Of a DNA stretch of 64,000 bases, positions 9,136 through 17,920 are shown one piece after another. Origin of the DNA: JAJDAT01 sp964570665 (lineage in GTDB: Bacteria; Nitrospinota; Nitrospinia; Nitrospinales; JAJDAT01); NCBI GenBank assembly GCA_964570665.1, contig CAZMZH010000007.1, positions 124,001 through 188,000 of the forward strand, written 5' to 3'. The notes under the pieces are model-generated. The model made no database searches and had not been told where the DNA came from. It saw nothing but the letters and a program-made list of their open reading frames with translations. How positions within the stretch are numbered: the stretch's first letter is position 1; every line of letters begins with the position of its first letter. A program made the translations under genes and the position numbers.

Positions 9136-9417
9136 ATGAGGATAACAAACTTGCTTGCTGCTGCCGATAGCGGCCACACCGAAATGGCGCGATATTTTCT
9201 GGATACGGGAGCCGATACCAATGCTCAAGATAGCGACGGCGTAACAGCATTAATTTATGCTGCCAAAGGAGGACATAAAAACATAGTCCAACTTATTTTA
9301 AAGAAAGGAGCCGATGTTAATATCCAAACTAATGACGGTTTTACGGCTTTAAAGATTGCGTCAAAAATGGGGCATAAAGATATAGAAGAATTACTTAAGG
9401 CGGCGGGGGCAAAGTAG
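9136..9417 (+). CDS. Small ankyrin-repeat protein
   Basis: A protein of about 93 residues made almost entirely of ankyrin repeats: GHTEMARYFLDTGADTNAQ, DGVTALIYAAKGGHKNIVQL and DGFTALKIASKMGHKDIEEL, ending in LLKAAGAK. The start is set at the ATG at 9136 because AAGGA at 9123-9127 is 8 bases upstream of it; the ATG at 9127 overlaps that site. No signal peptide is seen, so it is probably a cytoplasmic protein-binding module. It is divergent from the Sel1/zinc-ribbon gene. The following 9418-9661 carries no visible feature. Confidence 0.8.
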   Translation: MRITNLLAAADSGHTEMARYFLDTGADTNAQDSDGVTALIYAAKGGHKNIVQLILKKGADVNIQTNDGFTALKIASKMGHKDIEELLKAAGAK

Positions 9418-9661
9418 TTTTTTCTCACTAAAATTTATTATTAAACCGAGAAACAGCGTCTCTGGTTCAAAAATACGCTAACTTTCTTAATAAAGTAAGT
9501 TTATCCCAAACGGTTCCAATAACCTTCCAAACAAACCTCTAAATTCATTATTAATATTTTTTTTGATGGATTTTAGACAATTCATTAAAACTAAATAGAA
9601 AATAATAAAACGCTATCGAATATTTATAATATTCAACCCACTGCAAGACCTCTAGATAAAA

Positions 9662-11788
9662 ATGATAAAAATTAACAAAACTTATTTTTTGTATTTAATT
9701 TTTTTAATAGTAATTGCTATTGGGTTCTATTTGCGTTTATGGACTCTTGATTTAGCTTTTGTAAATGAATGGGTGGCAAGGGATTTTGATAGAGCTTTTA
9801 ATTTAGTTGACGGTAACTATTTCCCTTTAGCGGGTCCGGAATATGATAATGGCGGGAGACTTCCAGGACCTTTCTTGTATTGGCTACTTGCTTTGCCACT
9901 TTTGTTCAACTATTCCTACGAATCGATTATCGTATTTAATTTCATTTTAAATTCCTTAGGAATATTGCTTTTTTTAGGGGTATTAAAAAAATATTTCGAT
10001 ACTCATATAGCTATCATTTCCGGGATTATAATTTTAATATTTTTGCCTCATATTCAAATCTTTGGTTTTCCATTTAATCCAGCTTACATTTTTTTCTTTA
10101 TAGCCTTATTTATGGGGTTATTGCTTGAACTTGTAATCCATAAAAACTATAAATGTTTCCCCTTAATTGTTTTAACTCTTTCGTTATCGGTCCAACTACA
10201 TTTATCAATGGCCGTTTTTTATTTAGCGCCAATAATAATCCTCATAATTTATCGATTTAAAATCCCCCTTCCCTATTTATTTTGGGCCCTAGTTTCTGTC
10301 GCCATTTGTTTTTTGCCCTATTTATTTTACAAGGAATTATTTTTATCCAGTTCAACTTGGGAAGACAATGGAGCTGGCACCATTAAAGGCCTTAACTTTT
10401 GGTCCTATATAGAATTACTTAAAATAATTATCGTCAACAAAACCGTTTTAAGGTTAACAGATTTCAATGGTCTTTCTTATTGGATACCATTTTCCAATTC
10501 AGCCGCCTTAATTTACAAAACCTTTATTTATTTTGGTTTGATCTATCTAATTTATTTTATTTATAAAAAAGGATATCAAAACACAAAACGTGAAATTGTC
10601 GCTCTGAGCTGTTTTTTTATTCCTGCGTTAGTTTATGAAGTAATTCACCCAAAATTTGATCACAATTGGTATTCCTTTATTTTTATATTTCCAATATTTG
10701 CAATAACAGGAATTTCGATTAAATATTTCTATGATTCATTAAAAGACAAACTAAAATTGTTTTTTTCGATTGGTTTGATTTTAATTCTTTGTGTTTTAGT
10801 GTTTGACGCTTTTAAATCAATGGATGCTTATCAAAAGAAAATTTACGTGAATACTTATGGATTTTCGAAACAAATATTTGGGAAAGTGATGCGGAGTTTG
10901 AAATTGAATCCTAGAGATTTTGGCGAAAAAGTCTATTTAGATATTCCAATTTTGCCCTACTCTGTCAAACGATTAAGCTTTTTAAAGCCTGATCCTGACC
11001 ATTCTTCTCTGAAAAATAACAATAGTTGTTTTTATATTATAGGAACTAATTATTTTAACGGTTCGAAACAAAACGTTGAGCCTGTTCAACGACTAAAAAG
11101 CATTTTAAACGAAAAAATCATAACTATTAAACCCATAACCTTTAACTATTCCAACAACTCGTTTGTCATGCAAGCGTTCGAATATTTACCGGCGCACCAG
11201 AAAAATTGTTACCAGAATACCGAAAACTTTTTTCAAGTTTCTAAAAAGCATAGAAATTTATTAATGGATGCCAATAAATTAAAAAAAGCTAACCAGTCTA
11301 AAGAACCGGTTATCTTTAAAACTTTAAAAAGCCAACATAGTTTCAATGAGAATGAGGAACTTATATTTTTTAATGATACGTATTTGATTTATAACAAGAT
11401 CACTAAATTACCTGTTTTATTAGAATTGAAAATTAAAAAAGAAATTAATGGCTATATAGTTCAAATTTCTATAGATGGATACAATTATAGAAACAAAATC
11501 GATATCCCAAATTTTAGTCTTTTGTTGTCTATAGGACAGAAAAATATGCGCGACGATAAAATTAAAAAACAATTTGTGATGAATCTTAAGCTTAACCCAC
11601 TTTTTCAAAATAAGGCGTACACAACAAAATTCAAATTCGACCAAGATTTTCCTTTCCCTAAAAATATAAAACTAAATAAAGGCGAGTTTGAATTTTTTTT
11701 AAATTGGGACTCTTCCAAAAACACTTTAAGCGAGGGTAGCCCCAGTAAATCTTTTGCTGGATATAAAATTCCACTAATGATTCAATAA
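9662..11788 (+). CDS. GT-C fold membrane glycosyltransferase (ArnT/PMT-like) with long periplasmic tail
   Basis: A 708-residue protein. TM1 is at about 9-28. The first periplasmic loop carries EWVARDFDRAF, which is typical of the family's acidic catalytic site. About ten further membrane helices run to about residue 385. A long, mostly soluble, beta-rich C-terminal region (about 390-708) is probably periplasmic. It is not a close copy of the 422-2098 enzyme but is expected to do similar chemistry: transfer of a sugar from a polyprenyl-phosphate donor to a surface acceptor. Codon use is extremely AT-rich, with many runs of T and A, more so than the neighbouring giant genes; this may mean relaxed selection or separate ancestry. 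The ATG at 9662 lacks a clear Shine-Dalgarno site. Confidence 0.72.
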   Translation: MIKINKTYFLYLIFLIVIAIGFYLRLWTLDLAFVNEWVARDFDRAFNLVDGNYFPLAGPEYDNGGRLPGPFLYWLLALPLLFNYSYESIIVFNFILNSLGILLFLGVLKKYFDTHIAIISGIIILIFLPHIQIFGFPFNPAYIFFFIALFMGLLLELVIHKNYKCFPLIVLTLSLSVQLHLSMAVFYLAPIIILIIYRFKIPLPYLFWALVSVAICFLPYLFYKELFLSSSTWEDNGAGTIKGLNFWSYIELLKIIIVNKTVLRLTDFNGLSYWIPFSNSAALIYKTFIYFGLIYLIYFIYKKGYQNTKREIVALSCFFIPALVYEVIHPKFDHNWYSFIFIFPIFAITGISIKYFYDSLKDKLKLFFSIGLILILCVLVFDAFKSMDAYQKKIYVNTYGFSKQIFGKVMRSLKLNPRDFGEKVYLDIPILPYSVKRLSFLKPDPDHSSLKNNNSCFYIIGTNYFNGSKQNVEPVQRLKSILNEKIITIKPITFNYSNNSFVMQAFEYLPAHQKNCYQNTENFFQVSKKHRNLLMDANKLKKANQSKEPVIFKTLKSQHSFNENEELIFFNDTYLIYNKITKLPVLLELKIKKEINGYIVQISIDGYNYRNKIDIPNFSLLLSIGQKNMRDDKIKKQFVMNLKLNPLFQNKAYTTKFKFDQDFPFPKNIKLNKGEFEFFLNWDSSKNTLSEGSPSKSFAGYKIPLMIQ

Positions 11789-11941
11789 ACATTAAATTTT
11801 ACAGATAATAATCTCGTCAAAAATTGGTATCGAAATGAAGTGGTTGTGATGGATTTTGCCGGTATGCGAGACACCTGATGGAGGGGAAACTTCTAGGCGC
11901 CTATTTTAAAAATTTTGAACGGAAAAATAGAAAACCTCTTC

Positions 11942-11977
11942 AAAAAAAAACAGGGCTTAAGTGAAACTCAAGCCCTG
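11942..11977 (-). terminator. Rho-independent terminator of the DUF4399-like lipoprotein gene
   Basis: CAGGGCTT (11951-11958) pairs with AAGCCCTG (11970-11977). On the minus strand the stem is followed by a run of nine T (complement of 11942-11950). It sits 50 bp beyond the stop of the gene at 12028. Confidence 0.85.
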
Positions 11978-12027
11978 CTTTAAATCACCTCATATCGTTT
12001 GCGCTTAAAACAAGCGCAAAGTATTTC

Positions 12028-12498
12028 TTACTTTAAATGACGTCCAATATAAATAGTAATGGCATCCGTTACTGCAGGGTTATATGGAACATGATTACCC
12101 TTTGCAAATACAGCCCTTACGGTATGGGGTCCGGGACCTAGGGTTAACGTCTTACAGGAAGAACCATCTCCCATATGAACATGATTTGCGTCTTTTCCTA
12201 AAGGTCTATCTAAATTCTCCGGCATAGGAGTGTCAATAAGTAAATGATGATGTCCTTTACCCTCATTAACTCCATTTTTAGCTGGCTCTACCGTATATCC
12301 TGTAACGCTCATGCAAACTTCTACTGGCCCTAAATGTTGAGAAACGGTTTTGGGCTTTGTAATAGTTACTCTTTTGGTGTTCATTGCCTCAACATCCGAC
12401 AAATAACTTCTGGTTTCCTGCGGATGATGGTAATGTCCGGCACAACCAGAAATAGCCAACCCCAAGACCAAAACGACAACTTTTTTTCTGAAATTCAT
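12028..12498 (-). CDS. DUF4399-like lipoprotein
   Basis: About 156 residues, beginning MNFRKKVVVLVLGLAISGC with lipobox AISGC, so it is predicted to be lipid-anchored. The body has VCMSVTGYTVEPAKNGVNEG, GKGHHHLLID and a C-terminal LGPGPHTVRAVFAKGNHVPY, matching the DUF4399 pattern, a small His-containing secreted fold with a conserved GHHHLLID core. The start is set at the ATG at 12498 because GGAGGAG (12504-12511 on the plus map) lies just upstream. A longer frame from a TTG would place that site inside the coding region. The function of the family is unknown. It lies in a run of minus-strand envelope lipoproteins. Confidence 0.82.
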   Translation of the reverse strand: MNFRKKVVVLVLGLAISGCAGHYHHPQETRSYLSDVEAMNTKRVTITKPKTVSQHLGPVEVCMSVTGYTVEPAKNGVNEGKGHHHLLIDTPMPENLDRPLGKDANHVHMGDGSSCKTLTLGPGPHTVRAVFAKGNHVPYNPAVTDAITIYIGRHLK

Positions 12499-12618
12499 TA
12501 AAGTCTCCTCCAATTAATAAAGTACTAGGGCCACTCAGGCTGGGATGCAATAACTGATTATGTAATAATTTCTCCGTTACCGTCACTCATAGCTTTAAGG
12601 CCACTCTTTACTGAAATA

Positions 12619-12927
12619 TTATTTTTTTTCAGCGTCCGGATTGCCAGCCGGTCTAACATCCCCACGATGAATGCGATCTAAAGAATAACCGTGGCGGTAA
12701 GCAACACCGTTTCGGTAATAATAGCCATCTTTATATTCTCCACCCCAGTGACCACCCCAGTGACCATTCCAGTTTCCACCGTCACGGAGATAACTGTCTT
12801 GATAATAACCGTCTTTATAATAACCGTTTTCATAATAACCGTCTCTGTAATAACCACTACTAGCACATCCAGAAACGACGAAACCCAACCCTAAAATCAA
12901 AGCAACAATTTGAATTCTGAATTTCAT
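12619..12927 (-). CDS. Tyr/Gly-rich GYY-repeat lipoprotein
   Basis: 102 residues beginning MKFRIQIVALILGLGFVVSGC, with a lipobox and cysteine at about position 21. The mature part starts with five tandem pentapeptides of the form GYY(R/E/K/Q)(D/N), then a Trp/Gly/His stretch (NWNGHWGGHWGGEYKDG), then a short basic C-terminus. No enzyme motif is present. Tyr/Gly-rich repeats suggest a structural or binding role at the envelope; that is inference. The start is set at the ATG at 12927 because GGAGGAT lies just upstream, as in the neighbouring gene at 12498. The two lipoprotein genes are on the same strand about 120 bp apart. Confidence 0.75.
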   Translation of the reverse strand: MKFRIQIVALILGLGFVVSGCASSGYYRDGYYENGYYKDGYYQDSYLRDGGNWNGHWGGHWGGEYKDGYYYRNGVAYRHGYSLDRIHRGDVRPAGNPDAEKK

Positions 12928-13167
12928 AATATCCTCCAACGAAAAATAAAGAACTACGGTCACGAAGTTTGAACCAGCTTCGACACCTTATAAAGTAAAA
13001 ACAAAATATTTAAAACATTGAAAGTATAAGGATATTATAAAATAAAAAACTCAAAAATCTATTAAAGATTTACAAAGAAGAAGATTATAAGTTTTACGAG
13101 TATTGACCAGCATTAGAAATAAGCGCTTTCTTTGAATAAAACAATTAATTTACATCAACTTTCAATA

Positions 13168-14181
13168 CTACTCATTGCAATAAAGATCAATCCCTTTTTT
13201 GATTTCATTGACAACATAAGCTCTTCTTTTCGCTGCGGCTATTTTTCTTTCCAACAAAGATAGTTCTCTGCTTAATACGTTCAAAGCTTTATCCATATCA
13301 ATTTTAAGCTGTTCATGGTTTTCTGGAAGGTACACCCCATCTTTAATCTCATCGGCTAGATCCCAAACAGTTCTTATTGAACGGCCTATTCCACCAGATA
13401 ATGACAAAATCAACTTTCCGTAAGTGACCTTCAACCCCTGGAAACTAATACTTTGTATTGAATCCTCGGCCAGAAGAGCCTCGTATACATAAAAAGCCGT
13501 TACGGTTGCGGCGCCAGCAATAGAAGTAATCGCTCTGGTTACTGGGTTAATGTTTACTAATTTTGCAATCGAATTAGTTGTTGTCATTAATCTTTGCGCA
13601 ATAGTCCTGATAACAACAGACCATTCATTCGTTCCTGCCAGGCCATACCAGGTCTTGGTATCGCTAATTAAATCTTTTTTTATAATTTTCAGCGATTCAT
13701 TTGCTTCATCAAATATCGCTTTCCGGTCAAACGCTTTTTCGAAATCCTTAGGCAGCCCCTCATCTCTGTATTCAATTAACGGAGCGCAGTCTTTCTTTGG
13801 TTGCCAAACTCTCTTATCATCGCGCCATTCCCCTGTCCAAGAACTGCCATCGGCATATGTTTTAATTCCCTCGCCATTTCTTTTGCCATCCAAATATTCT
13901 CCCACAAACTTATCGCCATTTGCCCACAAGTAGATACCATGACCATTTTTTTTACCGTCTTTATACTCCCCTATATATTTATCGCCATCAAAATACTTTC
14001 GAATTCCTTTGCCATTGGCTTGACCATTTACAAAATTGCCTTCATGCTCGGTTCCACTAGCCCAGGAGAAAATTCCATAACCGTTTATGCAATCGCCCGA
14101 AATACAAGCGGCATGAATCTGGATAGGTGAAACTAATGAAAATACAAAAAACAGCAGAGGAATGATTGACAATCGGTTCAT
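13168..14181 (-). CDS. Secreted MORN-repeat protein
   Basis: About 337 residues. The start is set at the ATG at 14181 (MNRLSIIPLLFFVFSLVSP) with GAAGAAAG upstream; an upstream TTG would add eight residues. The signal peptide likely ends at HAA. Residues about 28-125 hold four to five MORN repeats, e.g. GYGIFSWASGTEHEGNF, GKGIRKYFDGDKYIGEY, GHGIYLWANGDKFVGEY and GEGIKTYADGSSWTGEW. The C-terminal ~200 residues are helical, with a hydrophobic stretch AITSIAGAATVTAFYVYEAL, and end in a coiled-coil-like LSRELSLLERKIAAAKRRAY. MORN repeats form elongated beta hairpins that bind lipid or protein. Exported MORN proteins are widespread and mostly uncharacterised. Confidence 0.75.
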   Translation of the reverse strand: MNRLSIIPLLFFVFSLVSPIQIHAACISGDCINGYGIFSWASGTEHEGNFVNGQANGKGIRKYFDGDKYIGEYKDGKKNGHGIYLWANGDKFVGEYLDGKRNGEGIKTYADGSSWTGEWRDDKRVWQPKKDCAPLIEYRDEGLPKDFEKAFDRKAIFDEANESLKIIKKDLISDTKTWYGLAGTNEWSVVIRTIAQRLMTTTNSIAKLVNINPVTRAITSIAGAATVTAFYVYEALLAEDSIQSISFQGLKVTYGKLILSLSGGIGRSIRTVWDLADEIKDGVYLPENHEQLKIDMDKALNVLSRELSLLERKIAAAKRRAYVVNEIKKGIDLYCNE

Positions 14182-14324
14182 GGTATAAAAACTTTCTTCA
14201 TCCAATGTGGGTTAGGCTAAATATACTCGCGACGTTCTTCATAAGTTTCTTATCACAGTTCATCAAACTCTCAGTTTCCATTCCCCCTTAAGTCTTTCAT
14301 TTTGAAACCAAGAAAAAAATAATC

Positions 14325-14588
14325 TCACTGATAACTCTTTTCACATTTAGGGCCGGAAGTTTTTAGGCAACAGGAATATTCGAAATCGGTGATGTTGTAA
14401 TAAGGGGCAGAAGCTATGGCTTTTTCGCGACAAGCGGTGATCCCTTCTACCGCTCCCATTGGAAGTTCTTTTTTCTTAATCTTATCGTAAAGATAAAGGT
14501 CGAACGTTTCCTTTTCTAAATCTGGACCACAGCCGTTTTGGCTTAATTGAAAAACGCATAAAATCAAAATGAAGGTCAATCGGTTCAA
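14325..14588 (-). CDS. Small cysteine-rich secreted protein (possible lipoprotein), TTG start
   Basis: 87 residues: a hydrophobic leader RLTFILILCVFQLSQ, then NGC, an imperfect lipobox, then a polar body with the cysteine pattern CREK..YSCCLK..KCEK, which could form disulfides in the periplasm. The start is a TTG at 14588, chosen because a strong AGGGAGGT ribosome site is 7 bases upstream and no ATG is suitably placed. Function unknown. Confidence 0.6.
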   Translation of the reverse strand: MNRLTFILILCVFQLSQNGCGPDLEKETFDLYLYDKIKKKELPMGAVEGITACREKAIASAPYYNITDFEYSCCLKTSGPKCEKSYQ

Positions 14589-14783
14589 TTAAGTTACCTC
14601 CCTCAAAAAGAAAGTTGCCTCTTTTTAACATAAGTCTTATTTAGTTGATTTTCCATCCTTCCAGAAAACTAATTGATATCGACACCGGAATAATCTATTT
14701 TTGCAGAATGAAACTTAAATTTATATTTAAAGCTAGCTATTAGGTTCTGAATAAATCAAAACAACATTCTGGAAATAGCGCTA

Positions 14784-15869
14784 TTGAATCCCGAATTATA
14801 TAATTACAAAAGTCCTCTTAAAAAGAAATTGAAAAAGGTACTTTCCTATTTTCTTGGAAATAAATTGGCTTTAGCTTTGGCGGCTTTTTTTACGGTTTTT
14901 GTTTTTGTGTTAGTTCCTGTTGAACTTTACTTCTGGAATGCAAACGACAAGTTTTGGGTTTGTAAGTTTTGTATCTTTGACTCTGAGTTGGGATGGAAAA
15001 CGGTCTCCAATGCAAATCATTCTAAAAATAAGATCGACTACAAGACAAATTCTTATGGCTTTAGATCGGACGACGTCGATTCATCCAAAGAACATATCCT
15101 TATTTTGGGAGATTCTGTGGCATTTGGCACGGGAGTAACCGACAATGACACCTTCCCTTCGCTACTTAACAAACGTTTTAAAAATCGTTACCAGGTATTA
15201 AATCTTTCTGTTCCTGGCTATGGAATAGATCAATACCTTTTAAGTTTAAAGAGATATGTCGGTAAGTTAAATCCAAAGATTATTATCGTCGTCATTTATA
15301 CGGGAGACGATTGGGCGAACACCACTCAGGATAATCTTTTCGGAACTAGTAAACCTTACTTTAAGTTAAGAAATGGAGAGTTGTTCAATCTTGTTCCTAA
15401 AATTTCCGAATTTTCCTGTGGAAATATTATTTCAAAAATCAGGTCGACCCGGCACCTTCTTTCCCCCAGTATCAAAAAAAAAATATGTGGGTTTCGAAAG
15501 CTAGCCCCTATTGAATCGATACCTTTAATACTAGAGCTCTTAAACCAACTAAATCAAACCTCGTTAGCGTTAAAATCTAAACTCCTTTTCGTACTCTCGC
15601 CTAGATTAAAGGCTGTCCAAACCGTAGGGTGCAAATCGCGCGGCCTAAATCATCCATGCAATAGTATAAGTAAAGGCTTTGAGTATTATCATATCTTTTT
15701 TAAAAACGCTCTTGAGAAAGGTCGACTACATTACATCGATCATTTAAAAAATCTCGCATTATTGGACGATGCAAAACTCAAAGCGAATTTTTTCGATAAT
15801 CATCATTACTCTCCATTGGGCCACCGTTTCCTTGCGAAATTTATTTATAAGGAGTTAACAACCTTATAG
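14784..15869 (+). CDS. Membrane-anchored SGNH/GDSL-type hydrolase
   Basis: 361 residues. One N-terminal membrane helix (about 27-50) is followed by a periplasmic domain. The catalytic Ser block is ILILGDSVAFGTG (GDS at about 109-111), the Gly block is NLSVPGYGIDQY and the C-terminal Asp/His block is DNHHYSPLGHRF. These are SGNH hydrolase blocks, here in the form often linked to O-acetyl or other ester chemistry on surface glycans. The start is a TTG at 14784 with GGAAA upstream; the first residues are polar and basic, as expected before a signal anchor. Together with the GT-C genes it fits a surface-saccharide modification role, but no operon link exists. Confidence 0.78.
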   Translation: MNPELYNYKSPLKKKLKKVLSYFLGNKLALALAAFFTVFVFVLVPVELYFWNANDKFWVCKFCIFDSELGWKTVSNANHSKNKIDYKTNSYGFRSDDVDSSKEHILILGDSVAFGTGVTDNDTFPSLLNKRFKNRYQVLNLSVPGYGIDQYLLSLKRYVGKLNPKIIIVVIYTGDDWANTTQDNLFGTSKPYFKLRNGELFNLVPKISEFSCGNIISKIRSTRHLLSPSIKKKICGFRKLAPIESIPLILELLNQLNQTSLALKSKLLFVLSPRLKAVQTVGCKSRGLNHPCNSISKGFEYYHIFFKNALEKGRLHYIDHLKNLALLDDAKLKANFFDNHHYSPLGHRFLAKFIYKELTTL

Positions 15870-15907
15870 TTGTAATTTTCGTATTTCTCTTTCCATATCT
15901 TTAATAC

Positions 15908-16228
15908 TCAAACATCAATCGTAAGGTAGCCATCAACCGATTCCGGTTTGTAGGATGGAAAGTTTACAACGGGTTGCGGTTCTAACCAATCTGCTACGAT
16001 ACTTTTTTTAGGGTTTAACTTCCGCATAAGATCCTCTATAGCTTGACACTGTCGATCAATTACGCGTTCATTTTTGCAAAGCTCGTTTTCTAATCCTTCA
16101 ATCACTTTTTCTTTTTCCTGCAATATCTCCAAGTAATCTTGATCGGATCGACTCAATTCGTTTTCAACCCTCAATGCAATCTTGGAATCGCCGGGTGTTA
16201 TTTGCGTTACTTTTGATGGACTATTCAT
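15908..16228 (-). CDS. Coiled-coil protein of unknown function
   Basis: 106 residues with a strongly heptad-like central part (about 20-70: LEILQEKEKVIEGLENEL, NERVIDRQCQAIEDLMRKL), then a proline-rich tail ending in DGYLTIDV. No signal peptide, so cytoplasmic. AGGAG upstream supports the ATG at 16228. It ends convergently 38 bp from the SGNH gene. I do not recognise the family. Confidence 0.6.
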   Translation of the reverse strand: MNSPSKVTQITPGDSKIALRVENELSRSDQDYLEILQEKEKVIEGLENELCKNERVIDRQCQAIEDLMRKLNPKKSIVADWLEPQPVVNFPSYKPESVDGYLTIDV

Positions 16229-16640
16229 TTAATAAGCTCCTATCTCATTGAAAAGCCTTATTTTCGCTTTTTTTTCGCCTTTTTGTAAAGATAGGGGAAA
16301 AGTGAACTTTTGTCAAGTTTTTGGAGCTAGATGCAAAAATAAGCCGTTTCTGCAGGGGTACTTATAATGAAATATGGACCTATATAAAAATTTATCTGAT
16401 CTTTGCTTAATTTTGTCCAAAATTCAGAAAAAGGACATTCCATAGTAAAGCAAATGGGAATTCGCCCTATCAGGTAGGAGGTATTTAGGGAATTTTGAGA
16501 TTTGAAATATCAACAGGGACAGAAATAACTTATAAATTGGCAGATCAATCTTTTTATCGCAAAGAAAAAAGTCATAAACTAAATAATTAATAAAATAGAA
16601 CTTGGATTTGGCCATATATCGGGCCTTTATTCTGGACTCA
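16229..16640. other. Gene-poor stretch
   Basis: 412 bp, AT-rich, between the coiled-coil gene and the XRE gene. A minus-strand frame at 16424-16615 (63 residues, hydrophobic/basic) has an AAGG 8 bases upstream but no recognisable features and is probably chance. Poly-T/poly-C runs at 16261-16290 could belong to the promoter of the coiled-coil gene. Nothing else seen. Confidence 0.4.
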
Positions 16641-16898
16641 TTACTTAGTTTTTTTTCTTTTTATCATATCCCCTTCATTGAATAACCACCACATAATATT
16701 GAGGTTTGTCTTTTTATGAAACATAGCGACAGTTTCGACGGATGGATGATTCTTGTTGTTCTCAATTTCTGAAAGCGGACCCGGCGTACCACCTGTCATT
16801 TTGGAAACATCGACTAATCTAAGGTTTTGAGACTTACGCCATTTTTTCAATCTATCGCCAAGCCTTACCATTATATTTACGTTTCTTTTACCAGGCAT
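16641..16898 (-). CDS. XRE-family helix-turn-helix regulator
   Basis: 85 residues forming one Cro/C1-type HTH: RLGDRLKKWRKSQNLRLVDV (helix 1-2), SKMTGGTPGPLSEIENNKNH (turn and recognition helix), PSVETVAMFHKKTNLNIMWW (helices 4-5), then a short Lys-rich end. No effector domain, so it is a small DNA-binding protein. The ATG at 16898 has no clear ribosome site; an internal ATG at 16871 is possible. It is divergent from the small gene at 17197, with 298 bp between, so it may control that gene or itself. Confidence 0.8.
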   Translation of the reverse strand: MPGKRNVNIMVRLGDRLKKWRKSQNLRLVDVSKMTGGTPGPLSEIENNKNHPSVETVAMFHKKTNLNIMWWLFNEGDMIKRKKTK

Positions 16899-17101
16899 TT
16901 TTAAAAGTTTTGATTATTTTATTAATATGACGGGAAATCAAATAATCGACCCATTAGCGTCGAATGACCCCCAACTTTTTCTACCGGAAATTTCATTTAT
17001 AAATATAGTAAAACATATTCGATTGGATTAAGAAAGTCATTTGGCATATGAAAATTTGATTTACTGCAAAATTTACCCATTTGTAACTTAATTGTTATTA
17101 A

Positions 17102-17147
17102 AACTTTTCCAAAAAGTTAGGTTTTATTAGAGTTTTATAAAGTTAGG
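17102..17147. promoter_or_regulatory. Candidate operator repeats between the XRE gene and the 17197 gene
   Basis: An AACTTTT/AAAAGTT inverted repeat with a 3-nt spacer (17102-17118) overlaps the first of two direct AAAGTTAGG repeats (17113-17121 and 17139-17147). Placement in a divergent regulator region suggests an operator or promoter elements; no binding data can be inferred. Confidence 0.3.
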
Positions 17148-17196
17148 ATAGGAATTATCCGATAAGGAAGTATAAAAAATAAAAAAAGAGGTTATT

Positions 17197-17388
17197 ATGG
17201 AAACGCCTATCGAAAACATTTCAGCTCAAAATAAAACTCCGGCTACTCAACCAACGATGACGGCTAAAAACCTGGAAGCGTTTAGGAAATCTAAGGAAGA
17301 ACGCTCTTTTGTCCCCGCTGAAGTCCGAGCGGAATCAGCTCCAGTTCAAGAGACTGAAGAGTACCATCAAGTAGATTTAGCAATCTAA
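17197..17388 (+). CDS. Small acidic/polar protein of unknown function
   Basis: 63 residues (METPIENISAQNKTPATQ ... ETEEYHQVDLAI), low in hydrophobic residues and probably disordered. Support for a real gene is AGAGGT 5 bases before the ATG and a perfect 13-bp hairpin 27 bases after the stop. It lies divergently next to the XRE regulator. No family recognised. Confidence 0.55.
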   Translation: METPIENISAQNKTPATQPTMTAKNLEAFRKSKEERSFVPAEVRAESAPVQETEEYHQVDLAI

Positions 17389-17414
17389 CTGAGTCTATAT
17401 ATTTAAATCGATCT

Positions 17415-17446
17415 AAATCATACCGCCCGCAAAGGCGGTATGATTT
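17415..17446 (+). terminator. Perfect 13-bp hairpin, likely (bidirectional) terminator
   Basis: AAATCATACCGCC (17415-17427) pairs with GGCGGTATGATTT (17434-17446) around CGCAAA. The downstream T-tract is short, so its efficiency is uncertain. It separates the 17197 gene from the convergent gene at 17485. Confidence 0.7.
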
Positions 17447-17484
17447 CCCCTATCCTGCCTTAACCTCGATTTAATCTTCACCAA

Positions 17485-17766
17485 TTAATTAAATATCTGA
17501 TGGTATAAATTTTCTGCCAATCCTATCCCATAACTGATAAAAATCATTCCTATCAGACAGTTCCAAAACTTTAAAAAGTCTTTCCCAAAATGCCTTCTAA
17601 TGAAAGACTGTCCATAGATAAAATTAGAACCATCGGGTGGATCTGAAATAGGAGGCCAATCCTTAAGCGTTCCCAGAACCAAAAAAAAACCCATGGCAAT
17701 AAAAAATACAGGGAAAACAATATCTAAGAAAATAATCCTAATGAGGACAAACGGATCTTCAATCAC
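17485..17766 (-). CDS. Small two-helix membrane protein
   Basis: 93 residues. One hydrophobic helix is at about 10-32 (IIFLDIVFPVFFIAMGFFL) and a second at about 68-85 (FWNCLIGMIFISYGIGLA), separated by a polar loop with DWPPISDPPDGSN. The start is GTG at 17766 with AAAGG 7 bases upstream. No family recognised; a role in the inner membrane is all that can be said. Confidence 0.55.
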   Translation of the reverse strand: MIEDPFVLIRIIFLDIVFPVFFIAMGFFLVLGTLKDWPPISDPPDGSNFIYGQSFIRRHFGKDFLKFWNCLIGMIFISYGIGLAENLYHQIFN

Positions 17767-17825
17767 AAAAATGCCTTTTGTTTTAATCGAGGTTATTTAA
17801 GAGAATCTCAAAAATTTCCAAATTG

Positions 17826-17859
17826 CCAAAAGCCTGGCCCTTGAACTCAAGGGTTAGGC
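17826..17859 (-). terminator. Rho-independent terminator downstream of asnB
   Basis: GCCTGGCCCTTG (17832-17843) pairs with CAAGGGTTAGGC (17848-17859), with two G-U pairs. On the minus strand it is followed by TTTTGG. It lies 62 bp after the asparagine synthetase stop. Confidence 0.7.
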
Positions 17860-17920
17860 CATACAAAGTGAGTAGAATTTCTAATTATTAGAGGCGCTCT
17901 TAAAATAAAAACCGGGTTTG

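Noticed and set aside
12678..12894. Val/Ile/Thr-rich frames on both strands over the GYY-repeat gene
   Set aside because: They are frame-shifted translations of the same short tandem DNA repeat; only the frame with lipobox and ribosome site is real.
16424..16615. A 63-codon minus-strand frame near the XRE gene
   Set aside because: Only a weak AAGG upstream, no recognisable features and low-complexity AT-driven composition; left as part of the gene-poor stretch.
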